Positions 1 through 11,293 of a DNA stretch of 64,000 bases are shown in pieces. The stretch lies in the NCBI RefSeq assembly GCF_009725205.1, contig NZ_WNZY01000026.1, positions 1-64,000 on the forward strand. Direction: 5' to 3'. Position numbers and translations under genes: made by a program. The notes below the pieces were generated by a model that was not told where the DNA came from, ran no database searches, and saw only the letters and a list, made by a program, of their open reading frames with translations. Positions within the stretch are counted from its first letter, which is position 1. The number at the start of each line of letters is the position of its first letter. Source of the stretch: Paenibacillus timonensis. GTDB lineage: Bacteria; Bacillota; Bacilli; Paenibacillales; Paenibacillaceae.

Positions 1-13
1 AAACCTTGAACCG

Positions 14-130
14 TTTGGTGGCGATGGCGGAGGGGTTCCACACGTACCCATCCCGAACACGACCGTTAAGCCCTCCAGCGCCGATGGTACTTGGACCGAA
101 GGGTCCTGGGAGAGTAGGACGCCGCCAAGC
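14..130 (+). rRNA. rrf: 5S ribosomal RNA
   Basis: This is the 5S rRNA of an rRNA operon whose 16S and 23S genes lie to the left, outside the window. The 5' end TTTGGTGGCG pairs with the 3' end CGCCGCCAAG, and the central CCCATCCCGAACACG and GGGAGAGTAGGACG segments are hallmark 5S sequences. The length of about 117 bases is typical for Firmicutes. A strong terminator follows within 10 bases. An rRNA operon just before ctsR is also found in Bacillus. Confidence 0.96.
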
Positions 131-136
131 AAAGGG

Positions 137-172
137 AAAGAGCACTACCGTTCATTCGGTAGTGCTCTTTTT
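137..172 (+). terminator. rRNA operon terminator
   Basis: A perfect 14-base-pair stem (AAAGAGCACTACCG / CGGTAGTGCTCTTT) with a 6-base loop runs into a T-rich tail. It lies directly behind the 5S gene, so it most likely ends the rRNA transcript. Confidence 0.92.
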
Positions 173-187
173 GCACTCCCGAGGAAA

Positions 188-366
188 AACTGCAATAGTG
201 CAGTTATTTTCGAGAAAGTCGCTCGTCATGGGCGAAAGCCTGCAAAAGTGCAGGTAATTTTTTTCGATTCGGTGTATATGAAGCGTTTGGGCCTCAAAAG
301 CCTGCACTTTTGCAGGTATTTTGATAAGTCGGCAGTCAGCTTCTCGAATAACTGTATTTTTGCAGG
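188..366. repeat. Array of four short CTGCA...TGCAG palindromes
   Basis: Four imperfect palindromes lie at 188-205 (AACTGCAATAGTGCAGTT), 239-254 (CCTGCAAAAGTGCAGG), 301-316 (CCTGCACTTTTGCAGG) and 350-366 (AACTGTATTTTTGCAGG), about 50-62 bases apart. Each is followed by an A/T tail of the TATTTT or AATTTT type. The third core is the exact reverse complement of the second, yet the tail stays on the right. The array fills the gap between the rRNA terminator and the ctsR promoter. No gene is seen here; its function is unknown. Confidence 0.8.
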
Positions 367-516
367 AATTAGCGAAGAAGTGACTTACCCGTATGTATCC
401 TGTAACACGCTCCCAATTCTAGACCGTTCGGCACCAACCGGACGGGTTTCTCATACGCTTAACCACGAATATTTTCCACCTCACACGCACACACTGAAAA
501 GGACAACGCATCCCCC

Positions 517-544
517 TTGGCAAATCATTAAATTATGGTATAAT
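517..544 (+). promoter_or_regulatory. Sigma-A promoter of the ctsR operon
   Basis: A -35 box TTGGCA (517-522) and a perfect -10 box TATAAT (539-544) are separated by 16 bases. The CtsR operator starts 9 bases downstream, over the expected transcription start, so a bound repressor would block initiation. Confidence 0.85.
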
Positions 545-552
545 GTTGATAA

Positions 553-569
553 AGTCAAAGAAAGTCAAA
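553..569 (+). promoter_or_regulatory. CtsR operator
   Basis: The tandem heptamers AGTCAAA-GAA-AGTCAAA match the CtsR consensus (direct repeat of RGTCAAA with a 3-base spacer) exactly. A further partial GTCAA follows at 570-574. The position just after the -10 box indicates autorepression of ctsR-mcsA-mcsB-clpC, relieved by heat or protein stress. Confidence 0.92.
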
Positions 570-677
570 GTCAACTACAAACGGAAATCGTTTATTTTGG
601 CGGGACTTGACGAGCAAGAATGAAATACCGCAAAGTCGCAACAAGAGATTCACGTGTGGAATAATGGAGGATGAGTG

Positions 678-1136
678 ATGCGTAATATCTCCGATATCAT
701 TGAGAAATATCTCAAGAGTATTTTGCATGAAAGTCCGGAGGGGACTATAGAGATTCAGCGTAACGAACTTGCCGACCAATTTTCCTGCGTGCCGTCGCAA
801 ATCAATTATGTCATCAGCACCCGCTTTACTCTGGAGAAAGGGTACCTGGTCGAGAGCAAACGCGGCGGCGGCGGTTACGTTCGGATTCGGCGAATTCAAC
901 TGCCAGGTCCAACGTCGCTGCACACGCATTTGCATGAAACGATCGGTGACGAGATCGGGCAATCCGCGGCGGAAGGGTTGATTTATCGCCTGGAGGAAGC
1001 CCGCTTTTTGACCCCTCGGGAAGCTGCCTTAATGCGCTCGGCGGTATCCCGCGAAGTGTTGGCGATCAAGCTGCCCTATCGCGACCAGATCCGGGCTAGG
1101 ATGATGAAAGCGATGTTAATCTCTTTGTTGTGTTAG
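678..1136 (+). CDS. ctsR: CtsR, transcriptional repressor of class III stress genes
   Basis: A 152-residue repressor of clp genes that binds RGTCAAA direct repeats as a dimer. The helix-turn-helix covers about residues 28-50. The wing holds R62 followed by four glycines (63-66): the Gly-rich loop acts as the thermosensor and the Arg is the residue attacked by the McsB arginine kinase in the Bacillus family. The ATG at 678 has GGAGG 7 bases upstream; a GTG at 675 is too close. It is the first gene of a four-gene operon with mcsA, mcsB and clpC, behind a promoter carrying its own operator. Function is inferred from family knowledge; the fit is very good. Confidence 0.96.
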   Translation: MRNISDIIEKYLKSILHESPEGTIEIQRNELADQFSCVPSQINYVISTRFTLEKGYLVESKRGGGGYVRIRRIQLPGPTSLHTHLHETIGDEIGQSAAEGLIYRLEEARFLTPREAALMRSAVSREVLAIKLPYRDQIRARMMKAMLISLLC

Positions 1137-1166
1137 CAACATCTATCCCGTAAGGAGGGACGTGCG

Positions 1167-1691
1167 ATGCAATGCCAAGAATGCGGCAAACGCCCGGCAA
1201 CCTTGCATTTTACGAAGATCGTCAATGGCGAGAAGACGGAGTTTCATTTCTGTGAAAGTTGCGCCAGGGAAAAAGGGGAGCTGATTCCAGGCACTTCGGG
1301 CGGCTTTTCGATTCATAACCTGCTATCGGGCTTTCTCGATTTGAGTCCGTCGAACAAAGGTCAAGTTTCCGGGCCTAGTACGCCAGAACATCTGCGCTGC
1401 GAAGAATGCGGCATGACGTATTCCCAGTTTAGCAAAATTGGACGTTTTGGATGCAGCTCGTGCTACAAATATTTTAACGATCGTCTGGATCCTTTGTTTA
1501 AGAAAGTGCATGGGAATACCGTCCACGTCGGGAAAGTCCCGAAACGGACCGGCGGTCACATTCAAGTGAAGCGTAAGCTCGATGATCTCCGCCGTGAGCT
1601 GCAGTACCGGATCCTCCAGGAGGAATTTGAGGAGGCTGCGGCGCTGCGGGACCAAATTCGCGAGCTTGAGAAGAACATATCCGCAGAGTAG
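1167..1691 (+). CDS. mcsA: McsA, zinc-binding activator of the McsB arginine kinase
   Basis: A 174-residue adaptor that activates McsB and modulates CtsR. Cysteine pairs C3/C6, C29/C32, about C79/C82 and C97/C100 form two zinc sites. A UvrB/UvrC-like (UVR) helical motif lies near residues 135-170 (EEFEEAAALRDQIRELE), the same kind that occurs in the ClpC linker. The start ATG follows TAAGGAGGGA. It lies 30 bases after ctsR and 12 bases before mcsB, so the genes are co-transcribed. Length is normal for the family. Confidence 0.95.
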   Translation: MQCQECGKRPATLHFTKIVNGEKTEFHFCESCAREKGELIPGTSGGFSIHNLLSGFLDLSPSNKGQVSGPSTPEHLRCEECGMTYSQFSKIGRFGCSSCYKYFNDRLDPLFKKVHGNTVHVGKVPKRTGGHIQVKRKLDDLRRELQYRILQEEFEEAAALRDQIRELEKNISAE

Positions 1692-1703
1692 GAGGGATGC
1701 AGG

Positions 1704-2762
1704 GTGACCAATCTCCGTTTTACTGAACAGCCGCTTAGCGAATGGATGAGCCAAGAAGGCAAAGAGTCGGATATCGTGATGAGCAGCCGGGTACGGATCG
1801 CCCGCAACGTGCTTCATCAACCCTTCCCGATGTTGGCCACCAACACGCAATCGGAGGAGGTGCTGAAGCTGCTTCAGGAGGTTCTGGACGACGAACAGCT
1901 TCAGGCTCAAGGCCAACTGTACCCGATCCTCCTTGCGGACTTGGATGAACTGGATAAGCGGGTGCTGGTTGAGAAGCACTTGATCAGTCCCAACTTAGCG
2001 AACGACTCCAGAAATGGGGCGGTCTTCATTAGCGAAGATGAAAGCCTCAGCATCATGGTTAATGAAGAGGATCATTTGCGCATCCAGTGTCTGTATCCGG
2101 GTCTGCAAGTCCAAGAGGCTTGGGAAAAAGCGACGGCGATCGACGACATTTTTGAATCGCATGTGGATTATGCTTTTGACGACCGTCGGGGTTACCTAAC
2201 CAGTTGTCCGACGAATGTGGGTACGGGGCTTCGCGCTTCAGTCATGATGCATTTGCCGGCCTTGGCACTGACACAACAGATCGGCCGCATTTTATCCGCG
2301 GTATCGCAGGTCGGTTTAACCGTCCGCGGGATCTACGGCGAAGGCAGCGAGGCCATGGGCAACTTGTTTCAAATCTCAAATCAGATTACACTAGGACAAA
2401 GTGAAGCTGAGATCATCGAAAATTTATATGGCGTGGTGCTGCAGATCATTCAGCATGAGAAGACGGCAAGAGAAAAGCTGATCGGCGAATCGCGCCTGCG
2501 GATGATGGACCGGGTCATGCGTTCTTACGGAATATTGTCACAGGCGTACATCATCGACTCGAAGGAAGCCGCTCAGCGGTTATCCGATGTCCGGCTTGGC
2601 GTAGACTTGGGGATTATCGAAGGCGTGTCGGCGCAGGCGCTCAATGAACTAAACGTGCTGACGCAGCCTGGATTTTTGCAAAAAAAATTCAGTGGCAGTA
2701 TGTCCCCAGGGGAAAGGGATATGTACCGCGCTAAACTCATTCGAGAGCGCATGGGGAAATAA
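1704..2762 (+). CDS. mcsB: McsB, protein arginine kinase
   Basis: Phosphorylates arginines in misfolded proteins, marking them for ClpCP, and inactivates CtsR. The 352-residue protein is a phosphagen-kinase homologue: SSRVRIARNV near residue 30 and TNVGTGLRASV near 172 are the nucleotide and guanidino-substrate motifs. The C-terminal RDMYRA fits the RDXXRA allosteric phospho-arginine site. Translation begins at GTG 1704 behind AGGAGGGATG. It lies between mcsA and clpC in one operon. No essential motif appears to be missing. Confidence 0.96.
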   Translation: MTNLRFTEQPLSEWMSQEGKESDIVMSSRVRIARNVLHQPFPMLATNTQSEEVLKLLQEVLDDEQLQAQGQLYPILLADLDELDKRVLVEKHLISPNLANDSRNGAVFISEDESLSIMVNEEDHLRIQCLYPGLQVQEAWEKATAIDDIFESHVDYAFDDRRGYLTSCPTNVGTGLRASVMMHLPALALTQQIGRILSAVSQVGLTVRGIYGEGSEAMGNLFQISNQITLGQSEAEIIENLYGVVLQIIQHEKTAREKLIGESRLRMMDRVMRSYGILSQAYIIDSKEAAQRLSDVRLGVDLGIIEGVSAQALNELNVLTQPGFLQKKFSGSMSPGERDMYRAKLIRERMGK

Positions 2763-2793
2763 CGAGAGGACTACTATGGAGGTGTAGGAGAAG

Positions 2794-5238
<2,445 letters not shown>

Positions 5239-5302
5239 CGCGAATAAAAATTGTTGGTAAATCCTACAAATCCGTAACGTTTAAGCCGATGAAATAAGTT
5301 AA

Positions 5303-5342
5303 AGGCAGCTTCCAAGGCGATGCTTTGGAAGCTGCTTTTTTT
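5303..5342 (+). terminator. Terminator of the ctsR-clpC operon
   Basis: An 11-base-pair stem GCAGCTTCCAA / TTGGAAGCTGC with a 9-base loop is followed by seven Ts. It lies 65 bases after clpC. Confidence 0.9.
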
Positions 5343-5475
5343 ATCCCGCCACTCCTGGCGGCAGCGCTCGGATCACTTTCGATAAACCCGAAAGGATGGT
5401 AAAATTTTAGGTACCATGACGAATACGGTGTCGGCTAGGTCTGTCAAATTTTGCAGTGGCGAGAAGGTGAGATAA

Positions 5476-6843
5476 ATGGTTAAAGTAAAACATAAGTTTT
5501 TCTGCTCCGAATGCGGCTATGAATCGCCTAAATGGTACGGAAAATGCCCGGGGTGCGGCGCGTGGAACTCCATGGTGGAAGAAGTGGAGAAAACCGTCAA
5601 AACGCAAGGGATGAATTCCGGGATATTTCATGCGAAAGAAAAGCCGCAGTCAATCATAAATATAGAGAGCGGCAAAGAACCGCGGATCCAAACGGGGATC
5701 GGGGAACTGAATCGAGTACTCGGCGGCGGCGTTGTGCCGGGCTCACTGGTCCTGGTCGGTGGGGACCCCGGGATCGGCAAGTCGACTTTGCTGCTGCAAA
5801 CTTCACATGAAATGGCCCGCTCTGGTCTGAAGGTTCTGTATATCTCAGGCGAGGAATCCGTTCGTCAGACGAAGCTGCGGGCGGAGCGGCTCGGGACATT
5901 GTCCCCGGAGTTATTCGTTTTGTGTGAGAGCAGTATGGACGGAATTGAAGAAGCGATCGACGAAGTAAAACCCGATTTTTTGGTGATCGATTCGATCCAA
6001 ACGGTCTATTTGCCCGAAGTTACCAGTGCCCCCGGCAGCGTATCGCAGGTACGCGAATGCACGGCGCGCTTTATGCGGATTGCCAAAGGGCAGGGCATTG
6101 CAACGGTTCTGGTCGGCCACGTTACCAAGGAAGGAGCCATCGCCGGACCGCGGATGCTGGAGCATATGGTCGACTGCGTGTTGTATTTCGAAGGCGAACG
6201 GCATCACTCTTATCGGCTGCTGCGGGCGGTCAAGAACCGCTTCGGTTCGACCAACGAAATCGGAATATTTGAGATGAACGAATCCGGCTTGGCGGAAGTA
6301 GCGAATCCGTCGGAGCTGTTCCTATCCGAACGGCCGCTCGGCGTGGCCGGTTCCACCGTCGTTGCCAGCATGGAAGGGACTCGCCCGATGCTGGTCGAGC
6401 TGCAGGCTTTGATCGCGGCCACCCATTTCCCTTCGCCAAGACGAATGGCCACCGGTGTGGACTATCAGCGGATGAACCTGATCCTTGCGGTACTCGAGAA
6501 GCGGATGGGCCTGTTCCTGCAAAATCAGGACGCTTACGTCAATTTGGCCGGCGGCGTCAAGCTGGACGAACCGGCGGTCGATTTAGCGATTGCGGTTAGC
6601 GTCGCTTCCAGCTTCCGTGACCTGCCGACCAAGCCGTATGATGTGTTTTTCGGAGAAGTTGGCTTGACCGGCGAAGTTCGGGCGGTCTCCCGGGCGGAGC
6701 AGCGCGTAAAGGAAGCGGCCAAGCTCGGCTTTAAACGGGTGATTTTGCCGGAGAAAAGCATGAAGGGGTGGAAGGGACCGCAAGAGATTCAATTGATTGG
6801 CGTAAATACCGTTGCAGATGCGCTAGCTGTTGCGTTAGATTAG
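5476..6843 (+). CDS. radA: RadA (Sms), DNA repair ATPase
   Basis: A RecA-like motor that helps branch migration and processing of recombination intermediates. The 455 residues contain an N-terminal C4 zinc finger (CSECGY...CPGCG, about 10-30), a RecA core with Walker [10 protein letters not shown] near 95-104, the RadA-specific KNRFG motif near 253, and a C-terminal Lon-protease-like domain without protease function. The start ATG follows GAGAAGGTGAG. disA follows after 11 bases, the usual pairing of two DNA-integrity genes in this group. Confidence 0.96.
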   Translation: MVKVKHKFFCSECGYESPKWYGKCPGCGAWNSMVEEVEKTVKTQGMNSGIFHAKEKPQSIINIESGKEPRIQTGIGELNRVLGGGVVPGSLVLVGGDPGIGKSTLLLQTSHEMARSGLKVLYISGEESVRQTKLRAERLGTLSPELFVLCESSMDGIEEAIDEVKPDFLVIDSIQTVYLPEVTSAPGSVSQVRECTARFMRIAKGQGIATVLVGHVTKEGAIAGPRMLEHMVDCVLYFEGERHHSYRLLRAVKNRFGSTNEIGIFEMNESGLAEVANPSELFLSERPLGVAGSTVVASMEGTRPMLVELQALIAATHFPSPRRMATGVDYQRMNLILAVLEKRMGLFLQNQDAYVNLAGGVKLDEPAVDLAIAVSVASSFRDLPTKPYDVFFGEVGLTGEVRAVSRAEQRVKEAAKLGFKRVILPEKSMKGWKGPQEIQLIGVNTVADALAVALD

Positions 6844-6854
6844 GGGGCATTGAG

Positions 6855-7931
6855 ATGAAGGAAACTACCCAAGCAGAGAAAATGAACGATTTGTTGAGGC
6901 TTGTTGCGCCGGGGACGGCTTTTCGCGACGGCCTTGAAAACGTGCTGCGGGCCAAGACCGGGGGCCTAATCGTCGTCGGTTACAGCCCGGAGGTGATGGA
7001 GGTCGTCGAGGGGGGCTTCTCCATCAACTGTGATTTCTCCCCGAACTATCTCTATGAGCTGGCCAAAATGGACGGGGCGATCATCCTTAGCGAGGATTTG
7101 AAACGGATTTTGTATGCAAATACACAGCTCATCCCGGACTCCTCGATCGCATCCTCTGAAACGGGCATTCGCCACCGTACCGCGGAACGGGTGGCCAAAC
7201 AGACGGGCAAGCTGGTCGTCTCTATCTCCCAGCGCCGTAACATCATTACCCTTTACCAAGGGGGATTACGGTACGCTCTGAAGGAAATTGGCGTCATCCT
7301 GACCAAAGCCAACCAGGCGATTCAGACGCTGGAGAAATACCGGTCTGTCTTGAATCAAGCCTTAACGAATTTAACGGCCTCCGAATTTGAAGAGCTGGTC
7401 TCCTTGCCTGAGGTGATCAATGTGATCCAGCGGGTGGAGATGGTGATCCGGATCAAGATGGAGATCAAGCGATTCATCAATGAATTGGGTACGGAAGGGC
7501 GGCTGATCAGCATGCAGATGGAGGAACTGGTCAGCAACATGGAAGAAGAAGCATGGCTCTTATACAAAGATTATGCCAAAGAGGATCAGGACGAAGCGAT
7601 CCGAGAAATTATTATGGGACTCAAACGTTCCACCGACGATGAGCTGCTGGACGACAATCACATTACCAAGCTCTTAGGATATCCTTCCTCTGCCGCGACT
7701 TCGGAGGAATTGATAGCACCACGCGGGTACCGTGTCTTGAACAAAATCCCCCGCTTGCCGAATGTCATCATTCACAATCTGGTCGAACGCTTTGACTGCT
7801 TGCCGAACGTGATGATGGCCAGCATCGAGGAGCTGGATGAGGTTGACGGTATTGGTGAGGTGCGCGCCCGTTCCATCAAAGAAGGGCTCAAACGTCTTCA
7901 GGAACAGGTATTCATTGACAGACAAATTTAA
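6855..7931 (+). CDS. disA: DisA, DNA-integrity scanning diadenylate cyclase
   Basis: Makes the second messenger c-di-AMP from two ATP and stops when bound to branched DNA, thereby reporting damage (notably at sporulation entry). The 358-residue protein carries the DAC catalytic motifs DGA (73-75) and RHR (106-108), a helical spine, and a C-terminal helix-hairpin-helix DNA-binding domain (about 300-350). ATG 6855 has GGGGGCA upstream; an upstream in-frame start inside radA was rejected because it adds residues foreign to the family. Likely in one transcript with radA. Confidence 0.96.
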   Translation: MKETTQAEKMNDLLRLVAPGTAFRDGLENVLRAKTGGLIVVGYSPEVMEVVEGGFSINCDFSPNYLYELAKMDGAIILSEDLKRILYANTQLIPDSSIASSETGIRHRTAERVAKQTGKLVVSISQRRNIITLYQGGLRYALKEIGVILTKANQAIQTLEKYRSVLNQALTNLTASEFEELVSLPEVINVIQRVEMVIRIKMEIKRFINELGTEGRLISMQMEELVSNMEEEAWLLYKDYAKEDQDEAIREIIMGLKRSTDDELLDDNHITKLLGYPSSAATSEELIAPRGYRVLNKIPRLPNVIIHNLVERFDCLPNVMMASIEELDEVDGIGEVRARSIKEGLKRLQEQVFIDRQI

Positions 7932-7981
7932 ATCACCTATCATCAATGAATGGTTCAGGAATATCTACTCGAGGTGAAGAG

Positions 7982-8713
7982 ATGATAACGAAATCGATTC
8001 CGAACCTGTTTACGTTAGGAAACATGGTTCTCGGAATGCTGGCCATCATGCTGGCAATGGAAGGCCGCTTCAGCCTGGCCGCCATCATGGTCATTGTCGC
8101 TATGCTGCTCGATGGTTTGGATGGACGGGTCGCTCGTGCGCTGAACGCTCAAAGCGAGTTCGGGAAGGAACTCGATTCATTATCAGATCTAATTTCATTT
8201 GGTATCGCTCCGGCACTCATTATGTACTTGATCTCATTTCACAGCGTTCCTTCCGGTGTTGCTTGGGCCGTTACGATCATTTTTCCGATGTGCGGAGCGC
8301 TGCGGCTCGCCCGGTTTAATGTTCAGAAGGGAGCTCCGGGTTACTTCATTGGTTTGCCGATTCCGGCTGCAGGCGGGGTTCTGGCCACGCTGTCGCTGTT
8401 TTACAGAGAAATATCGGCGCCTTATTTCATCGTGTCCATGCTGCTGTTATCGTATTTGATGATCAGTACGGTCAGATATCCGAATTTCAAGAAAATCGGT
8501 CTGCCGAAAAAGGCGATCGCGTATACACCGCTTGTCGTGATCTTTGCAGTGGTTATCGCCGTCGTATTTCCGGATCAGATGGCGAAGCTTATTTTTATCC
8601 CCTTGGTCATTTACGCAGTTTACGGTTTACGTCAGAACATCAATCGGTTGCTTCGCCGTAAACGTCAGGACGAGGATGCCGATGCCCAGGAAATGTATCG
8701 TCCGAAGCGTTAA
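7982..8713 (+). CDS. pssA: CDP-diacylglycerol--serine O-phosphatidyltransferase
   Basis: Membrane enzyme that makes phosphatidylserine from CDP-diacylglycerol and serine, the first step to phosphatidylethanolamine. The CDP-alcohol phosphotransferase signature is complete: D44, D47-G48, A51-R52, G61, D65 and D69. Seven to eight hydrophobic segments are visible over 243 residues, and the C-terminus is basic. ATG 7982 follows GAGGTGAAGAG; a longer reading from 7946 has no ribosome site. It lies 50 bases after disA, and a bidirectional terminator follows. Confidence 0.9.
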   Translation: MITKSIPNLFTLGNMVLGMLAIMLAMEGRFSLAAIMVIVAMLLDGLDGRVARALNAQSEFGKELDSLSDLISFGIAPALIMYLISFHSVPSGVAWAVTIIFPMCGALRLARFNVQKGAPGYFIGLPIPAAGGVLATLSLFYREISAPYFIVSMLLLSYLMISTVRYPNFKKIGLPKKAIAYTPLVVIFAVVIAVVFPDQMAKLIFIPLVIYAVYGLRQNINRLLRRKRQDEDADAQEMYRPKR

Positions 8714-8738
8714 GAACGAATAATCCTATAACTATACG

Positions 8739-8784
8739 AAAAAGGCATGGATCTCCCGCGGGCGGAATGGATCGATGCCTTTTT
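8739..8784. terminator. Bidirectional terminator between convergent genes
   Basis: AAAAAGGCATGGATC pairs with GATCGATGCCTTTTT around a 16-base loop. Poly-A on the left and poly-T on the right let it serve both pssA (+) and the convergent gene at 8820 (-). Confidence 0.85.
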
Positions 8785-8792
8785 GATATACA

Positions 8793-8828
8793 CATTAACA
8801 TTAACATTTACGCTTACGTTTACGATAA
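8793..8828. repeat. Degenerate hexamer tandem repeat
   Basis: Six hexamers in a row (CATTAA, CATTAA, CATTTA, CGCTTA, CGTTTA, CGATAA) run across the stop codon region of the minus-strand gene that ends at 8820. It resembles a decaying microsatellite. No function is evident. Confidence 0.6.
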
Positions 8829-9215
8829 GTTGAATAACCCCAGCGTAGCGCATTTCTGCGACTCGCGCTCCACGATTTCCTCCATATTGATCCCCAGCAG
8901 ATTGCAAAGGGCGGACATATAGAAAAGGTTACGTCCAAGCTCATTCGTAATCGCATCCCGGCAATTTTCGCACAGTTCGCCATGAACATGCTTGGCGATC
9001 GTTTCTTTGGCGTGTTGCAAATCCATGCCAGGCTCGAAGTCTTGTTTGGTGGCATGCAGCTCGATGCAACCGCATTCGGTTACCGATTTGGTCACGGAAC
9101 GGACAGCAGCGGCGTTGGTTTGTCCCATCTTCGACATGACGTCCAACAGGCTGCGGTGACGGAGCAACAATTCAGAAACTTGTTCTTGAAAAGACTGAAG
9201 GCTTGGTGCGCTCAT
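8820..9215 (-). CDS. Small conserved protein, possibly DUF1573 family (function unknown)
   Basis: A 131-residue soluble protein on the minus strand with no signal peptide or membrane segment. The first 35 residues are helical (LQSFQEQVSELLLRH). Four cysteines lie in the middle: C48 and C50 (CGC) and C79 and C82 (CENC). The tail (NLFYMSALCNLLGINMEEIVERE) resembles the closing helix of MazG-like proteins. I believe similar proteins at this place in Paenibacillus are annotated DUF1573, but this is from memory. It has its own promoter and a GAGGTGG ribosome site. The cysteine pattern hints at a metal site. Confidence 0.75.
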   Translation of the reverse strand: MSAPSLQSFQEQVSELLLRHRSLLDVMSKMGQTNAAAVRSVTKSVTECGCIELHATKQDFEPGMDLQHAKETIAKHVHGELCENCRDAITNELGRNLFYMSALCNLLGINMEEIVERESQKCATLGLFNLS

Positions 9216-9248
9216 TTTCCATCCACCTCAATATTATGAATTGAATTC

Positions 9249-9278
9249 ATTATATTCCACCTTTTCCTCCAAGATCAA
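9249..9278 (-). promoter_or_regulatory. Sigma-A promoter of the minus-strand gene ending at 8820
   Basis: Read on the minus strand, TTGATC (9278-9273) and TATAAT (9254-9249) are 18 bases apart, about 35 bases before the gene start at 9215. Confidence 0.75.
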
Positions 9279-9419
9279 CCTGAAATCCCATAGCCAAGGG
9301 CTGTGTTTGAATATGGATTGGTTATTTTTTGGTAAAAAAGTTGTCGTCCACGGATTATGTGCCCCCAAATTGGTTCATACTGGCTAAAGAAGATACTTAA
9401 CTAGGAGGTGAAGAGAGAC

Positions 9420-10508
9420 GTGCTGAAAAAATACTTAATGATTCTAGCCGGTTTATGCGGGGCTTGGTTCGGTTACACGACCGGCGGTGTGTCCGGTGTG
9501 CTACCGGGTGCCGCCAGTGACTGGTTTCGTGAAATGAACCCGATCGCGGCAAATTTGATCTGGGCCGCAGCCGGCGCGCTACTGTTCTTGTTCCTGTTCT
9601 CCTTGGCTGCAGACGTCGTTTCTTCCAGAGTGAAATCGTGGATTTCCGCTTTGACGCGGATTCCGATGAATGAAATGGCTGCCGGTGCGGCCGGTTTGAC
9701 TGCGGGACTTCTTCTTTCCTTAACGGTCTATCCCCTGCTGTCCTGGCTCGGTACGCTGGAGAGCATGGCTCAATTCGCGGTATCGGCGTTGTTTGGCTAC
9801 ATTGGGCTATACGTCGGACTGGCCAAGAAGGAAGAGCTGTCCTCACTTTGGAAATCCGGCAAATGGGGAGCGTCCGTTCCGGAAGAGGAGCGTTGGGCGG
9901 AGGAACACAAAATTTTGGATACCAGCGTCATTATCGACGGGCGGATCGCTGACATCTGCAAAACCGGCTTCATTGAAGGGACGATCGTTATTCCGGAATT
10001 CGTGCTGGAGGAGTTGCAGCATATCGCCGATTCCTCGGATCTGCTCAAGCGGAACCGTGGGCGGCGGGGACTGGATATTTTGAACAAGATCCAGAAAGAG
10101 CTGGACGTCAAAGTCATGATCTATGAAGGGGATTTCGAGGAAATCTCCGAGGTCGACAGCAAACTGGTCAAGCTGGCGAAAGTCCTGCAGGGGAAAGTGG
10201 TGACCAACGACTTCAACCTGAACAAGGTGTGCGAGCTGCAGGGCGTATCCGTGCTGAACATCAACGATTTGGCCAATGCGGTCAAGCCGGTCGTGCTGCC
10301 TGGCGAGGAAATTATGGTCCAGGTGATCAAGGACGGCAAGGAGCATGGACAAGGTGTCGCTTATTTGGATGACGGAACGATGATCGTCGTGGAAGGCGGA
10401 CGCGATTACATCGGCACCATTACGGAGGTGCTGGTCACGAGCGTGCTGCAGACTTCGGCGGGACGAATGATTTTTGCCAAGCCAAAACTGTTGGAAAAAG
10501 CGCAGTAA
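9420..10508 (+). CDS. yacL: PIN/TRAM domain membrane protein (YacL family)
   Basis: Predicted membrane-anchored ribonuclease-like protein of 362 residues. About four hydrophobic segments cover residues 1-135. A PIN nuclease domain follows (HKILDTSVIIDGR, first acidic residue D167; conserved acidic and Asn residues at TNDFNLN), and a C-terminal TRAM RNA-binding domain covers about 295-355. The start is GTG 9420, placed after AGGAGGTGA; the upstream GTG at 9408 overlaps that ribosome site. It lies just before ispD, as in Bacillus. The substrate is unknown. Confidence 0.9.
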   Translation: MLKKYLMILAGLCGAWFGYTTGGVSGVLPGAASDWFREMNPIAANLIWAAAGALLFLFLFSLAADVVSSRVKSWISALTRIPMNEMAAGAAGLTAGLLLSLTVYPLLSWLGTLESMAQFAVSALFGYIGLYVGLAKKEELSSLWKSGKWGASVPEEERWAEEHKILDTSVIIDGRIADICKTGFIEGTIVIPEFVLEELQHIADSSDLLKRNRGRRGLDILNKIQKELDVKVMIYEGDFEEISEVDSKLVKLAKVLQGKVVTNDFNLNKVCELQGVSVLNINDLANAVKPVVLPGEEIMVQVIKDGKEHGQGVAYLDDGTMIVVEGGRDYIGTITEVLVTSVLQTSAGRMIFAKPKLLEKAQ

Positions 10509-10581
10509 TTCGGTATGATGGGATTAACTACGCTGCGCTGGCCGCGGCGCGGGTGAATTCCGGACAAAGGTGAGGCAGAAC

Positions 10582-11289
10582 ATGATGGGTTTACAAGCAA
10601 GCGGCGATACGGGAGTCATCGTGGTGGCGGCAGGCCGCGGTACGCGTATGGGAACGGTGGAAAGCAAGCAGTATCTTATGCTGGACGGCAAGCCGATCTT
10701 TATCCATACACTGGAGGTTTTTCACCGTCATCCGTCGATTTCGCAAATCGTGCTTGTCACCGGGGAACAGGATGTGGACCGGTGCCGGTCATGGATTGCC
10801 GAGTATGGCATGGCCGAGCAAATACAAGTTATTCCGGGCGGGGCTGAACGTCAACACTCGGTGCGCCAAGGATTGCTGTCTCTCAGCACACCTTGGGTAC
10901 TGGTGCATGACGGTGTCCGCCCTTTTGTCACGAGAGAACAGATTACGGCTTGTTGTGAAGCGGCCAGAACGTATGGAGCCGCCGTGCTCGCCGTACCCGT
11001 GAAGGATACGATCAAACTGGCGGACGAACAGGGATGGGTCGCAGCAACACTGGACCGGCGGAGTCTGTGGGCGATTCAGACGCCGCAGGCTTTTCGTCGC
11101 GCTGACCTGCTGGCAGCCCACGAGCGGGCTGTGGAGGAAGGGTTTATCGGCACCGACGACGCGATGTTGGTCGAACGGCTGAGCATCTCCGTTAAGCTGG
11201 TGGAAGGGGCTTACGACAATATTAAGATCACGACACCCGAGGATCTGGATTATGCAGAATTTATCCGGGGGAAAAGGCTTCGTGATTAA
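10582..11289 (+). CDS. ispD: IspD, 2-C-methyl-D-erythritol 4-phosphate cytidylyltransferase
   Basis: Transfers CMP to methylerythritol phosphate in the non-mevalonate isoprenoid pathway. The 235 residues begin with the nucleotidyltransferase loop VVAAGRGTRMG and contain VLVHDGVRPFV, PVKDTIK, TPQAF and TDDAMLVE, all family motifs. ATG 10582 is preceded by AAAGGTGAG. ispF follows after a 128-base gap that holds a structured repeat. The last codons and the stop (GCTTCGTGATTAAA, 11277-11290) are an exact copy of the right end of that repeat, so the C-terminus may have been reshaped by it. Confidence 0.94.
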   Translation: MMGLQASGDTGVIVVAAGRGTRMGTVESKQYLMLDGKPIFIHTLEVFHRHPSISQIVLVTGEQDVDRCRSWIAEYGMAEQIQVIPGGAERQHSVRQGLLSLSTPWVLVHDGVRPFVTREQITACCEAARTYGAAVLAVPVKDTIKLADEQGWVAATLDRRSLWAIQTPQAFRRADLLAAHERAVEEGFIGTDDAMLVERLSISVKLVEGAYDNIKITTPEDLDYAEFIRGKRLRD

Positions 11290-11293
11290 AGGA

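Noticed and set aside
248-610. 120-residue open frame before ctsR
   Set aside because: It runs through the palindrome array, the ctsR promoter and the CtsR operator; it has no ribosome site and no protein-like composition.
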